64,000 bases of DNA. Source: Acetomicrobium hydrogeniformans (lineage in GTDB: Bacteria; Synergistota; Synergistia; Synergistales; JAFGMB01). The position numbers and the translations under genes are program-made. Below the pieces are notes generated by a model, which worked only from the letters and a program-made list of their open reading frames with translations, was not told the DNA's origin and made no database searches. Shown one piece after another: positions 1 to 8,139 of the stretch. Positions within the stretch are counted from its first letter, which is position 1, and each line of letters opens with the position of its first letter. The stretch covers positions 84,439-148,438 of the forward strand of contig JAENYO010000005.1 of the NCBI GenBank assembly GCA_016841745.1, written 5' to 3'.

Positions 1-1117
1 ACCACCCCGGCTTAAAAGCAGCAGCATCTTCTGTCATCTCTAGATTAATTGCCTTTACAGGGCAGGCCATTACGCAGAGTCCGCAGCCGATGCAGCGCAT
101 CTTGTCAAAATGGACTTTGCCATCAGATACGGACAATGCTCCCATGGGGCATGCTGTAACACATTTACCACATTTTATGCAGGTATTCTCCTCGATTTCG
201 GGTATATATCGAGGACTGCTTATGAGGCTGGGAGCATTGAACTGATTTATGGTTTTCATTGCATGGCAGCAGCATCCGCAGCACGAACAGCTGGAGTTTC
301 CATTGGGCTTACCCGTAATGTCGTTCATCATCCAGCTAACGCATCCCTGCTCTTCAGCGTAACGCTTGATGGCAATTATCTCCTCTTTATCGCTTCGGCG
401 CATGAGCCCCCTATCGATGAACCTTACCGCAGTAGGTCCCATAGTGACACAGTTTTCCAGGGGTTTACCGCAACCTTTCCCTTCAAGCTGAGTTGTCATA
501 CGACACTGGCACATACCCACCGCAAAATCATCGTAGGGTTCAATAGCCTCCTCCAGACGATCCGAAGGCAGGGCCATGTAGAGGGTCTTTGCTACTCCTC
601 CCACTGGCAGATAACGAACGATGGGCTGCACTTTGCCCGTATAATCAGCTATGTAGCCATCATCCCATATACTCTCAAAAAGGTTTGCAAAACCCTGATG
701 CCAGTTATTGCGGGTTGATAGATCTGGAGTCATGAGGGCCATTTCAAAGGTTCCGGGCACAATAGGCATAAGGGTGTATTTCCGGGGCTCCCCCCAGGCT
801 AGAACAACCCGTTTATTAAAGGAAAGGAAATCCAGGATCCGCTCAACTTCCCGAAGAGGACGACCGGAACGGGCGGCTACTTTTGCAGCCGTCCGGGGGC
901 GAAGGGGCGGAAGGTACTGTACAAGCTCTGCTTCCTCGACGGAGTACATGTGCATAACCATTGCCAGCAGATCTTCAGAAGGCTCCGGACCCAAAAGCAG
1001 AGGCGAAGCATAGTATTTCAATATCCTGTGATGGGCAGCCGTGGGGACAGTCGCACTCTCAAAACCCGTCATTTTAGCGTTAAGATCTATATTAAGTGTA
1101 ACTATTTTCGATGTCAT
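1..1117 (-). CDS. 4Fe-4S dicluster protein with N-terminal winged-helix region (3' end cut by window edge)
   Basis: The frame is open from an ATG at 1117 to base 1, giving about 372 residues with no stop; the C-terminus lies outside the window. The start has a good ribosome site (GAGGGAGA) six bases upstream. The N-terminal ~120 residues look helical and could be a winged-helix fold. A middle Cys cluster contains CQCRM, and a second run of Cys residues (CSCCGCCC) follows. The C-terminal part has two ferredoxin motifs, CIKCGKCVTACP and CIGCGLCVMACP, so it should bind two [4Fe-4S] clusters. The family is probably a cytoplasmic electron carrier or redox-linked regulator; the exact role is unknown. 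No neighbour gives a pathway. High confidence that it is coding, moderate for the description. Confidence 0.85.
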   Translation of the reverse strand, partial: MTSKIVTLNIDLNAKMTGFESATVPTAAHHRILKYYASPLLLGPEPSEDLLAMVMHMYSVEEAELVQYLPPLRPRTAAKVAARSGRPLREVERILDFLSFNKRVVLAWGEPRKYTLMPIVPGTFEMALMTPDLSTRNNWHQGFANLFESIWDDGYIADYTGKVQPIVRYLPVGGVAKTLYMALPSDRLEEAIEPYDDFAVGMCQCRMTTQLEGKGCGKPLENCVTMGPTAVRFIDRGLMRRSDKEEIIAIKRYAEEQGCVSWMMNDITGKPNGNSSCSCCGCCCHAMKTINQFNAPSLISSPRYIPEIEENTCIKCGKCVTACPMGALSVSDGKVHFDKMRCIGCGLCVMACPVKAINLEMTEDAAAFKPGW

Positions 1118-1142
1118 TGTTCTCCCTCATTCCTGAATAATA

Positions 1143-1182
1143 AATGGGGTCAGACCTTGATTTTAACCGTATGTATACTATT
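1143..1182 (-). repeat. Copy 1 of a ~38-bp RAYT-associated repeat
   Basis: On the minus strand this reads AATAG-TATACATACGG, then TTAAAATCAAGGTCTGACC, then CCATT. The same core recurs at 2995-3034 and 5852-5887. It contains the short palindrome GGTC-N-GACC. This copy is inverted relative to the other two and closes the segment carrying the SecB-like, PC4-like and transposase genes. Confidence 0.85.
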
Positions 1183-1251
1183 GTTCTTTAACGGACAGTC
1201 TGTAATGATCGCAAACATTTACATTCTGAAAGGAGTACTTTTTCTTGCCCG

Positions 1252-1764
1252 TCAGTTCACCAGTCCCTTATCATCAGGGCTTCTCTTTAAATAGATACCT
1301 TTCGGCCTTTTACTGTCTGCCTTCAGGTCAGAGGGGATAAAGCTGTAACTGGTCAGAAGATAGGGTCCATAGGGCCCGGCAGCGGTGATATTTCGCAGGT
1401 ATTCGGTGGCCATTGAATAAAGAAGGGATGATCCCTGAACATAGATTAAGGGTGCAAATTTTTTTCTGTTTTCATCCGATGCTTCTTTCATTCCGGGACA
1501 AACAAAGAAACCTTCAAGACTCAGGGAAAAATCATAGGGTATTTTCGATCTGTCAACCTTATCAGATAAGCCTATCAGTAAACTTACTTTCCATCTGGAT
1601 GGATCTTCCTGATGATTCATCAGGGTGGCTCTTACCTCGATCTGGCCTTCCTGTTTCTCTCCCTTTTTATAACCCGGGGAAGCAGCGCAGAAGGTCCGGG
1701 TATAAAAATAACGTTCAAGCCGGAACAGAGGTGTGATTTTTTTTCCTGATCCTTTATCTGCCAA
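1252..1764 (-). CDS. SecB-like protein-export chaperone
   Basis: Product of 170 residues. The strongest family mark is the C-terminal half, with EYLRNITAAGPYGPYLL followed by TSYSF, which matches the SecB pattern of an EYLR helix, then a Gly-Pro loop and a final strand. SecB holds preproteins unfolded for SecA or, in solitary forms, serves toxin-antitoxin modules. The open frame extends to 1815, but that region has no ribosome site; a TTG at 1764 sits seven bases after GGAGGT and is taken as the start. It lies downstream of the PC4-like gene on the same strand (about 100 bp between this start and that stop). No toxin or antitoxin is visible beside it. SecB fold fairly sure; partner unknown. 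Confidence 0.7.
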   Translation of the reverse strand: MADKGSGKKITPLFRLERYFYTRTFCAASPGYKKGEKQEGQIEVRATLMNHQEDPSRWKVSLLIGLSDKVDRSKIPYDFSLSLEGFFVCPGMKEASDENRKKFAPLIYVQGSSLLYSMATEYLRNITAAGPYGPYLLTSYSFIPSDLKADSKRPKGIYLKRSPDDKGLVN

Positions 1765-1863
1765 GGGGTTACCTCCATGAATAGTTTTTTTATCAACTCT
1801 TTCAGAAAATGGCAAAGATTCGGAGAGGAAATGCCAACTGGTCTCTCCGATGTTTGATCTTAA

Positions 1864-2079
1864 CTAGACATCCTCAAGGAGTTCTTTAAGTTTTTTCATC
1901 TCAATATCAGACAGGGTAACACCCTTACCCATCTTCTGGTGGTCAGGTGACCATTCTCTAATATCGTACTTCGGTTCTCTCTCATTCCAGCTTACAAGAT
2001 TAAGTTCCTTAGTCCATCCTTTGGAAGACTCGGAGATTAAACCAAAACTTTGTGTTATCTCAAATTTGAATTCAGCCAT
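1864..2079 (-). CDS. PC4/YdbC-type single-stranded nucleic acid-binding protein
   Basis: Small protein of 71 residues. Nearly the whole length matches the bacterial YdbC branch of the PC4 (p15 transcription coactivator) fold: a start like KFEITQSFG, then SSKGWTKELNLVSWN, then PKYDIREWSP and HQKMGKGVTLS. Family members form dimers that bind single-stranded DNA or RNA; the cellular job of bacterial YdbC proteins is poorly defined. The ATG follows an AGGAGGAAA ribosome site. It is the first gene of a likely pair with the SecB-like gene and sits just downstream of the transposase. Confidence 0.85.
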   Translation of the reverse strand: MAEFKFEITQSFGLISESSKGWTKELNLVSWNEREPKYDIREWSPDHQKMGKGVTLSDIEMKKLKELLEDV

Positions 2080-2132
2080 TGTATTTCCTCCTGCCTTGAA
2101 AATGCATCAGGGAATTATTGTAACAGAACATA

Positions 2133-2984
2133 CTAATTCCTGAATTCTCTTACTGCTTTGCTTACAGTACTGTAGTGTACGCTGAAATACCTTGCGATCT
2201 CTGCCTGGCTGTAATTACCGGAAAAATATGCCTCTGCCATGGCCTCTTTGCGATTGGAATATTTTGCTTCAAAATCTTCCAGCTCTTTCAGAGGTTTACG
2301 TTTCTGTTCACGGAGAATACCGGAAAAATCCCCTTCAGAAAGAATCTTTTCCTGCATGGCAGATACAAAATCCTCATCTCCAAGGTATATCTGCTGCTGG
2401 ACACTTTTCATCAGGTTCGTTCCTCCTGTTATTCCATCCAGGATATAGGCCCTGTAAAGATCCTGTTTCTTTTTCAAACCTGACTTGCAGTCAGCCACAA
2501 CATTCAGGATCCACTCAGTGTTCAGCCATTCAGGAGAAGGATCCAACCCGACTGTTGATCTGTAACTGCTCCAGAACCAGTCTTCCGGTTTCTCAGCCAG
2601 TTCAGCCCTCACCGGATTCAGGACAACGTACCTGGCCAGTTCAAGGAGGTAATTTTCTTTATCTACAAGAATGGATTTGTACCGGCCCTGGAAAAGATGT
2701 CCAGTTCGGCCATGGGTGTGGTTGAAAGACTGGGTATATATTCCGTTGAGGAGTCTCATTCCCTCAGAAAGAGTAGCTCGAGGTGTTTCAATAACAAAAT
2801 GGTAGTGGTTATCCATAAAACACCATGCATAGGTGATCCATTTCAGCCTGTCATTGATATCACTATAGATCTGAAGAAAACGATTCCGATCGTTGTCATT
2901 CAGAAATATCTGCTGTTTGTTGTCACCCCGTGATATCACATGATAGAGAGCTCCGGGAAACTCTATTCTAAGTGGTCTGGCCAT
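2133..2984 (-). CDS. REP-associated tyrosine transposase (RAYT, Y1_Tnp family)
   Basis: Protein of 283 residues. The N-terminus MARPLRIEFPGALYHV and the following ISRG are typical of RAYT proteins. The HUH metal site is DNHYHFVIE, and the motif ARYVVLNPVRA carries the Tyr expected to be the nucleophile. A C-terminal helix-turn-helix (YSQAEIARYFSVHYSTVSKA) is present. RAYTs nick and move single-stranded DNA at short palindromic repeats and are often domesticated. The frame is open to 3020, but the extra residues are encoded by the repeat itself, so the ATG at 2984 is preferred. A 38-bp repeat begins 11 bp upstream of this start; two more copies lie nearby. It appears intact. Confidence 0.9.
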   Translation of the reverse strand: MARPLRIEFPGALYHVISRGDNKQQIFLNDNDRNRFLQIYSDINDRLKWITYAWCFMDNHYHFVIETPRATLSEGMRLLNGIYTQSFNHTHGRTGHLFQGRYKSILVDKENYLLELARYVVLNPVRAELAEKPEDWFWSSYRSTVGLDPSPEWLNTEWILNVVADCKSGLKKKQDLYRAYILDGITGGTNLMKSVQQQIYLGDEDFVSAMQEKILSEGDFSGILREQKRKPLKELEDFEAKYSNRKEAMAEAYFSGNYSQAEIARYFSVHYSTVSKAVREFRN

Positions 2985-2994
2985 AATTGAGTAT

Positions 2995-3034
2995 AATAGC
3001 ATACATACGGTTAAAATCAAGGTCTGACCCCATT
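2995..3034 (+). repeat. Copy 2 of the RAYT-associated repeat
   Basis: Reads AATAG-CATACATACGG, TTAAAATCAAGGTCTGACC, CCATT. It is identical to copy 1 except for one base (T to C after AATAG) and lies immediately upstream of the transposase start, in inverted orientation to copy 1. Confidence 0.85.
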
Positions 3035-3147
3035 CTTATAGGACCTGAGTCCCTTTATGATGATACACAAGTCCCGATAAAAGATTACGAAATACTGTAT
3101 AGTGATATGTATTATTTTTGTAATTTTTGAAAAATCATTCAACTTTA

Positions 3148-3236
3148 TATGAAGCAAAGGCAAAACCGTCGAAAGGCGGTGACGCAAAGCCACGGATCTA
3201 AAGCCTTAAAAGGCTATGACCGCCGGGCTGCCGACA
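3148..3236 (+). ncRNA. Cyclic di-GMP-I (GEMM-I) riboswitch aptamer
   Basis: The class-I c-di-GMP aptamer landmarks appear in order: GGCAAAACC, a GAAA tetraloop closed by CCGTC and GGCGG, the highly conserved GACGCAAAGCC, then ACGGATCTAAAG, a small hairpin (CCTT/AAGG), CTATGACCGCCGG and the closing GCTGCC that pairs with the 5' GGCA region. It lies about 180 bp upstream of the start of the repeat-rich Synerg-CTERM gene on the same strand and is followed at 3264 by a terminator hairpin, forming a complete ligand-controlled leader. Whether ligand turns the gene on or off cannot be told from the sequence alone. Confidence 0.95.
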
Positions 3237-3263
3237 TTCTTTATTTGCCCTTCTATAACTTAA

Positions 3264-3291
3264 CCCCGGGCAGAAAACCCGGGGTTTTTTT
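3264..3291 (+). terminator. Rho-independent terminator, expression platform of the c-di-GMP riboswitch
   Basis: CCCCGGG, a seven-base loop, CCCGGGG, then seven T. It sits 28 bp after the aptamer and 123 bp before the start codon, so ligand-dependent termination is the likely mechanism. Confidence 0.9.
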
Positions 3292-3413
3292 ATTACCTGA
3301 CCATGAAAGGAGGAATAGTTGCCCTTCTATTAAGAAAAGGGGCCAGTATAGAACATGTAATTGAGAGAGAACATCCAACCTGAGCAGTACATCAAACAAA
3401 GGAGAGATGATCC

Positions 3414-5744
3414 ATGCGCAGATTATGTTTAGCTTTATTATTGTTAATGTTCTTTGTCTTGCCCGTTTCTGCCCTTGAGTTCGTAACAGAAACGGTGGAT
3501 GAAGGAAGTATACAGGGTTATTTCACTTCCCTCGTAATAGATAGTGAAGGCAACCCTCATATTTCCTTCATAGGGAATGATCATAAGTCATTAAAATATG
3601 CCCATTTTAACAGCCAGGACTGGATCGTCCAGACAGTAGATATGGCTGCCGATGATTTATATCGGTTCGGAAACGCTACTTCTATTGCTCTCGACCAGAA
3701 CGGGTATCCCCATATCAGCTACTATGCCGGCTGTAATAACAATGACCTTAAATATGCATGGTTTGACGGTTCTGAATGGCACACAGAGACCGCTGACAGT
3801 AAAGGAAACGTCGGTAAACACTCATCCATAGCCATCGACTCCCTGGGAAACCCCCATATCGGATACCATACATATGATACATATGATTTGAAGTATGCAA
3901 AAAAAATTGACAACAGCTGGATCATTGAAACTGTAGTATCTGACGATGCTTATTGTACACATAGTTCCATGACCCTCGATAACAATGACCACCCCCATTT
4001 CAGCTATAAATATAAAGATAACGATTGCAACCTTTATTACATAGCCTTTAACGGAACAGAATGGATGGAACCGGAACAGGTTGATCCAGACCTTTGCACA
4101 GGGCATCATTCTTCAATTACCCTTGATAGCGATGGAATACCCCATATCAGCTATGAAGACAACAATAACTCCGATCTGAAATATGCTTTTCTTTCCGGAG
4201 ACCAGTGGGTGACGTCTACTGTCAATTCTGAGACTTACGTATACGATGCTACTTCCATAAAGGTCGACTCCGATGGAAAGGTACATATAAGCTACTTCGA
4301 TTCTTCTTATGACGACTTGAAATACGCTTTCTTCAACGGAAATGACTGGACTTTTACCACTGTTGATTCAGATGGGTATGTTGGTCAGGATTCTTCTATT
4401 GCCCTGGATCCTTCAGGTAATCCCTCGATAAGTTACTACGACGGTAGCAACCAGGATCTTAAATATGCCTCTTTTGACGGCCAGGACTGGAATGTCCAGA
4501 CCGTTCCGATCGCAGGAGGACCTCGTGGATACTATCCGGATATAGCTCTTGATTCGGCTGAAAATCCACATATGGTCTATACCTCCCGAACCTACTACTA
4601 CGGTGACGATGATGACGATGACAGTCCTGTCTTCTATGCCTACCATGATGGCACCGAGTGGAAAAAAGAGGTTATTGCTATGGGCGACAGTGATAATGGT
4701 GCATCCCTGGCTATGGATGACAATAACGTTCCCCATGTAGCCTATGGAGACAGCGCTTATTCTCCGGAAACAGGTTCCTATTCCGAGATCAGATATGGTG
4801 TCCTTTCAAACGGTAGCTGGGAATTTGAAACAGTGGCTTTCGGTGACAGCTATACTTCCCTGGCCGTAGAGGGAAATGGAACTCCCCATATCTCTTTTGT
4901 TGGCGGAAGCGATCTCGAACCTGCAGAACTCGGATCTTCCGCATCATATTCTGATATTCTCTGTTACGGTGTAAAAAGTGGAGATTCCTGGAATATCACA
5001 TCTGTAGATAATGCTAATGGAGAATTCAGGCAGAATACCATCGCCCTCGATTCTGACAATAACCCACATATATGCTATTTCAACTATGATTATTACGATA
5101 GCGAATATCAATTAAAGTACGCCGTTGATTTAAATGGCAGCTGGGATATACAAACCGTTATATCCGATATACGGGTTGAGGCATTTGATTTAGCCATAGA
5201 TGAAACTGGTACACCTCATATCGCTCTGGTAAAACCGGTTGAGGACCTTGAAGATAGGTCTTTAGAACCATCTGGGCCAAGTAATTATGAACTTGCCTAC
5301 GCTACCCTGATCGGTGACGAATGGTCAATGGAGACGGTTGAGAGCCTCGGCTATTTTTCTGACGGAAAGATCTCCATGGAACTGGATAGTAATAATAATC
5401 CACACATAACCTATGGCTCAAGACCAATGGATATGCGTAGATCCGAGACTGGTATCGAAGATGGAACTGAACTCAAATATGCCTATTACGATGGGTCATC
5501 CTGGCATACTGCCGTTCTGAACACAGGCTCCGATAGTTATTTCGGCAGATACTCTTCCCTTGTCCTGGACAGTTCAGCTATTCCCCATATCGCATACTTT
5601 ACAGGAACTGGTGTGGGTTACGGGACAGTGGAAGGTCTGGACTTTTCCTCCTCCAGCGGAGGATCCTGTGGAGTTGCTATCTTCACACCCTCCCTGTTAC
5701 TGCTTGTACTGCCTCTAGTGGGGCTAATGAAAAAAAGTAACTAG
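3414..5744 (+). CDS. Exported propeller-type repeat protein with Synerg-CTERM sorting signal
   Basis: Protein of 776 residues. A signal peptide (residues 1-20, ending VSALEF) is followed by about a dozen repeats of ~50 residues. The repeat core is SIALDSxGNPHISYxD, then LKYAxFxGxxW, then a strand ending TVDS. These resemble the BNR/beta-propeller-like repeats of secreted proteins, so the mature protein is probably an all-beta extracellular or surface adhesin-like molecule; no catalytic site is visible. An Asp-rich insertion (six Asp in a row near residue 400) may bind cations. The tail SSSSGGSCGVAIF, a hydrophobic helix and KKSN form the Synerg-CTERM signal. The start has AAAGGAGAG seven bases upstream. 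It is controlled by the upstream c-di-GMP-I riboswitch and has its own terminator. Confidence 0.85.
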   Translation: MRRLCLALLLLMFFVLPVSALEFVTETVDEGSIQGYFTSLVIDSEGNPHISFIGNDHKSLKYAHFNSQDWIVQTVDMAADDLYRFGNATSIALDQNGYPHISYYAGCNNNDLKYAWFDGSEWHTETADSKGNVGKHSSIAIDSLGNPHIGYHTYDTYDLKYAKKIDNSWIIETVVSDDAYCTHSSMTLDNNDHPHFSYKYKDNDCNLYYIAFNGTEWMEPEQVDPDLCTGHHSSITLDSDGIPHISYEDNNNSDLKYAFLSGDQWVTSTVNSETYVYDATSIKVDSDGKVHISYFDSSYDDLKYAFFNGNDWTFTTVDSDGYVGQDSSIALDPSGNPSISYYDGSNQDLKYASFDGQDWNVQTVPIAGGPRGYYPDIALDSAENPHMVYTSRTYYYGDDDDDDSPVFYAYHDGTEWKKEVIAMGDSDNGASLAMDDNNVPHVAYGDSAYSPETGSYSEIRYGVLSNGSWEFETVAFGDSYTSLAVEGNGTPHISFVGGSDLEPAELGSSASYSDILCYGVKSGDSWNITSVDNANGEFRQNTIALDSDNNPHICYFNYDYYDSEYQLKYAVDLNGSWDIQTVISDIRVEAFDLAIDETGTPHIALVKPVEDLEDRSLEPSGPSNYELAYATLIGDEWSMETVESLGYFSDGKISMELDSNNNPHITYGSRPMDMRRSETGIEDGTELKYAYYDGSSWHTAVLNTGSDSYFGRYSSLVLDSSAIPHIAYFTGTGVGYGTVEGLDFSSSSGGSCGVAIFTPSLLLLVLPLVGLMKKSN

Positions 5745-5770
5745 CTTCTAATACAATATATTCGTGTTAA

Positions 5771-5803
5771 ATGAGGGCGGGCAACTTCCGCCCTCATTTT
5801 TAT
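5771..5803 (+). terminator. Rho-independent terminator after the repeat protein gene
   Basis: ATGAGGGCGG, a seven-base loop, CCGCCCTCAT, then a T-rich run. It separates this gene from the peptidase gene, so the two are not obviously cotranscribed. Confidence 0.9.
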
Positions 5804-5851
5804 TTGTCCATGCAGTTTTAGGTGAAAAAGAATGATATCGCAACAGATGTT

Positions 5852-5887
5852 GTATACATACGGTTAAAATCAAGGTCTGACCCCATT
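5852..5887 (+). repeat. Copy 3 of the RAYT-associated repeat (solo copy)
   Basis: GTATACATACGG, TTAAAATCAAGGTCTGACC, CCATT; identical to the core of copies 1 and 2. No transposase lies beside it. It is in direct orientation with copy 2, so the two bracket the riboswitch-controlled gene, and it ends 14 bp before the -35 box of the peptidase promoter. Confidence 0.85.
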
Positions 5888-5900
5888 TTGTTGTTGTATG

Positions 5901-5929
5901 TTGACTCTGAACAGGTATTGTTCTATTCT
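5901..5929 (+). promoter_or_regulatory. Sigma-70-type promoter for the C1 peptidase gene
   Basis: TTGACT, 17 bp, TATTCT, about 60 bp upstream of the start codon chosen for the peptidase. Confidence 0.55.
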
Positions 5930-5991
5930 TCAGAACATACCTTTTGCTTTCACATATACTTATCTTACGTCGAAGGGAGCTTATACCTTAT

Positions 5992-8076
5992 ATGAAGCAT
6001 TATCTCTGGAAAAATATACTTTCTCTCACATTATGTTTAATCCTTCTTCTACTATTATCCTCATCGGCCCTGGCCGGAAGCTTTGCCCCCCTTAACCCGG
6101 CTTTTATCCAATACCAGGAGGAACAGAAATTCAAACCATCAGGTACTGGATTCACCTTTCCTGGAAGAACCCCTTCCCCCGTAGACCTGTCACACCTCAA
6201 AGGTATATCCCTTTCGGCACAGGTTCAGGAATATCCGGCAAGTTACGACCTGAGGGAACTTGGATTTGTATCTCCCATAAGAAACCAGAACCCCTACGGC
6301 TCATGCTGGACCTTCGGTGCCCTTGCCTCCCTGGAATCTACATCCCTAAAACTTATGGGAAAAGAACTCGATCTTTCGGAGCGCTACATGATGTACTTTG
6401 CCTACATCGACGAGCTGGACCTTCCGGGTTTCGACAACTGTACTTCTGCAGACTTTCCATGGACCGCTAATTTCGGGGGAGATGATTACAAGGCCACGGC
6501 ACTTCTTTCTCGATGGACCGGAGCTGTTCTGGAAGAAGATGCTCCCTATGATGATCTGGGATGTATCCCCACAGGCTTTGAGAATGACGCAATTCACCTT
6601 CAACAGGTACTCTATCTGCCCATGGATCAGGAGACCCGATATCCAAAGGCAAACATAAACAATATCAAATATGCCCTCACAAATTACGGAGCTGTGGCAG
6701 TTGGAGTCTATGCCGATGATGCCATGGCAGGATACAGTCCATCTTCTGATTACTACAAGCCTTCAACATGCGCTGCCTACATACCGGAAGACAATCCCGA
6801 TAACCTTACTGTTGGCTGGGCCAACCACGAGGTAAGTATAGTGGGATGGGATGATAATTTTGCATCAGCCGACTTTGCTACCCAGCCTCCGGGAAACGGC
6901 GCATGGATCGTAAGGAACAGCTGGGGAGAGGGCTGGGGAGATAATGGATATTATTACCTTTCATACTATGATGCCCTTCTCGATACCGGTGCTGCCTATA
7001 TTGGAGAAGAGCCCGATAATTACCGAAATATATACCAGTACGACCCCCTGGGGTGGATCATCAGTTATTCACCGGTTGATCAGGGAGATGAAACAGCCTG
7101 GTTCGCAAATGTATTCACTTCACAGCAGACGGAAGTTCTCAAGGCTGTAAGTTTCTACGCCGGCGGAGTGAACAATACTTACGAGATCTACATCTATGAC
7201 AGCATAGGGGGCGAACTGATATACGGCCCCCAGGCAGGAACAATCAATGAACCAGGTTACCACACCATTTCCCTCGATGTTCCCATTCTTTTCGAGGAAG
7301 GATATGACCTTGCTATTGCTGTAAAACTCACAACACCAGGATACGAGTATCCCATAGCCATAGAATTTAACATTTCAGGTTATAGTGATAAAGCTTCTGC
7401 CCTTCCGGGTCAGAGTTACGTAAGCCTGGATGGACAGAACTGGACAGACACCACAACTATCAAAACCTCATTGAATGTCTGCCTGAAGGTTTTTTCGGGA
7501 CCTGTGAATCTTTATATTCCAGGACTGGAGAATATCAGTTATACGGACCTTACTTTAACTTCCTCTGCGGAACCAGCCCTTGAAAAGGCACAGGAAGCTA
7601 TAGAAACCATTCTTCCATCTTCCCTGGGTATTGGGGCGGGCTCTTTCAATATCCTTGGGCTTATGGATTACAGGGTCATCTCCGGGAACCTGGCCTCAAT
7701 CGGGACCGACATCGGGATGGAAAACTCTATCCTTCCTTCCCTGAGCCAGGAAGGCCAGGAAAGGCTCATTTTCCTCCTGGCCTGGAATTATGAAACAGAT
7801 AGTTTTGACCTGCTCTCAATAACCGGATCTGAAACCCTTTCAACATCTGAACAGGTTTCACCGATCCAGATAAACGACGGGGGAACCTACGAATCACCCC
7901 GGGAAGAGGATTTCTTTCTCAGTAACATGAAAGTGATGGAAGTTCTGGTAGAGGGGGTTCCTGTCGAGGATATTCCCACTTCAGGAGGCGGCGGAGGTGG
8001 CTGTTTAACAACTTCTTCTCCAGCTTCTGCAATATTTATTCTCCCTTTACTCATAATCCTGCTGGGGAAAAGGTAA
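5992..8076 (+). CDS. Papain-type (C1) cysteine peptidase with lectin-like domain and Synerg-CTERM signal
   Basis: Counting from the ATG at 5992 (GGGAGC upstream; the open frame reaches back to a TTG at 5944), the 694-residue product has a signal peptide (1-29) and a short pro-region. The C1A catalytic core has oxyanion Gln99, Cys105 in GSCWTFG, His279 in NHEVSIVGWDD and Asn309 in VRNSWGEGWG, so all catalytic residues are present. A beta-rich lectin-like domain often paired with bacterial C1 peptidases follows (from about residue 345). Then comes a less conserved region, and the C-terminus SGGGGGGCLTTSS plus a hydrophobic helix and GKR is a Synerg-CTERM signal. It should act outside the cell or on the surface, degrading peptides or processing surface proteins. 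Confidence 0.92.
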   Translation: MKHYLWKNILSLTLCLILLLLLSSSALAGSFAPLNPAFIQYQEEQKFKPSGTGFTFPGRTPSPVDLSHLKGISLSAQVQEYPASYDLRELGFVSPIRNQNPYGSCWTFGALASLESTSLKLMGKELDLSERYMMYFAYIDELDLPGFDNCTSADFPWTANFGGDDYKATALLSRWTGAVLEEDAPYDDLGCIPTGFENDAIHLQQVLYLPMDQETRYPKANINNIKYALTNYGAVAVGVYADDAMAGYSPSSDYYKPSTCAAYIPEDNPDNLTVGWANHEVSIVGWDDNFASADFATQPPGNGAWIVRNSWGEGWGDNGYYYLSYYDALLDTGAAYIGEEPDNYRNIYQYDPLGWIISYSPVDQGDETAWFANVFTSQQTEVLKAVSFYAGGVNNTYEIYIYDSIGGELIYGPQAGTINEPGYHTISLDVPILFEEGYDLAIAVKLTTPGYEYPIAIEFNISGYSDKASALPGQSYVSLDGQNWTDTTTIKTSLNVCLKVFSGPVNLYIPGLENISYTDLTLTSSAEPALEKAQEAIETILPSSLGIGAGSFNILGLMDYRVISGNLASIGTDIGMENSILPSLSQEGQERLIFLLAWNYETDSFDLLSITGSETLSTSEQVSPIQINDGGTYESPREEDFFLSNMKVMEVLVEGVPVEDIPTSGGGGGGCLTTSSPASAIFILPLLIILLGKR

Positions 8077-8110
8077 TCGAATTTTTACTATTCACGGTCC
8101 GATTCATTCG

Positions 8111-8139
8111 GAGGGTGGGAATTCCCACCCTCTTTTTGT
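8111..8139 (+). terminator. Rho-independent terminator after the peptidase gene
   Basis: Perfect 22-bp palindrome GAGGGTGGGAA/TTCCCACCCTC followed by TTTTTG. Confidence 0.9.

Noticed and set aside
110-1294. Three overlapping plus-strand frames
   Set aside because: They are shadows of the minus-strand iron-sulfur gene that runs off the edge; the minus frame has the Cys motifs and the ribosome site.
1143-3034. Composite transposon
   Set aside because: RAYTs do not make classical composites and no target duplication can be shown; kept only as a repeat-bracketed block.
4600-4625. GATGAC tandem repeat inside the repeat protein as a phase-variable tract
   Set aside because: It encodes only six Asp and the unit is imperfect; too short to call slippage-prone.
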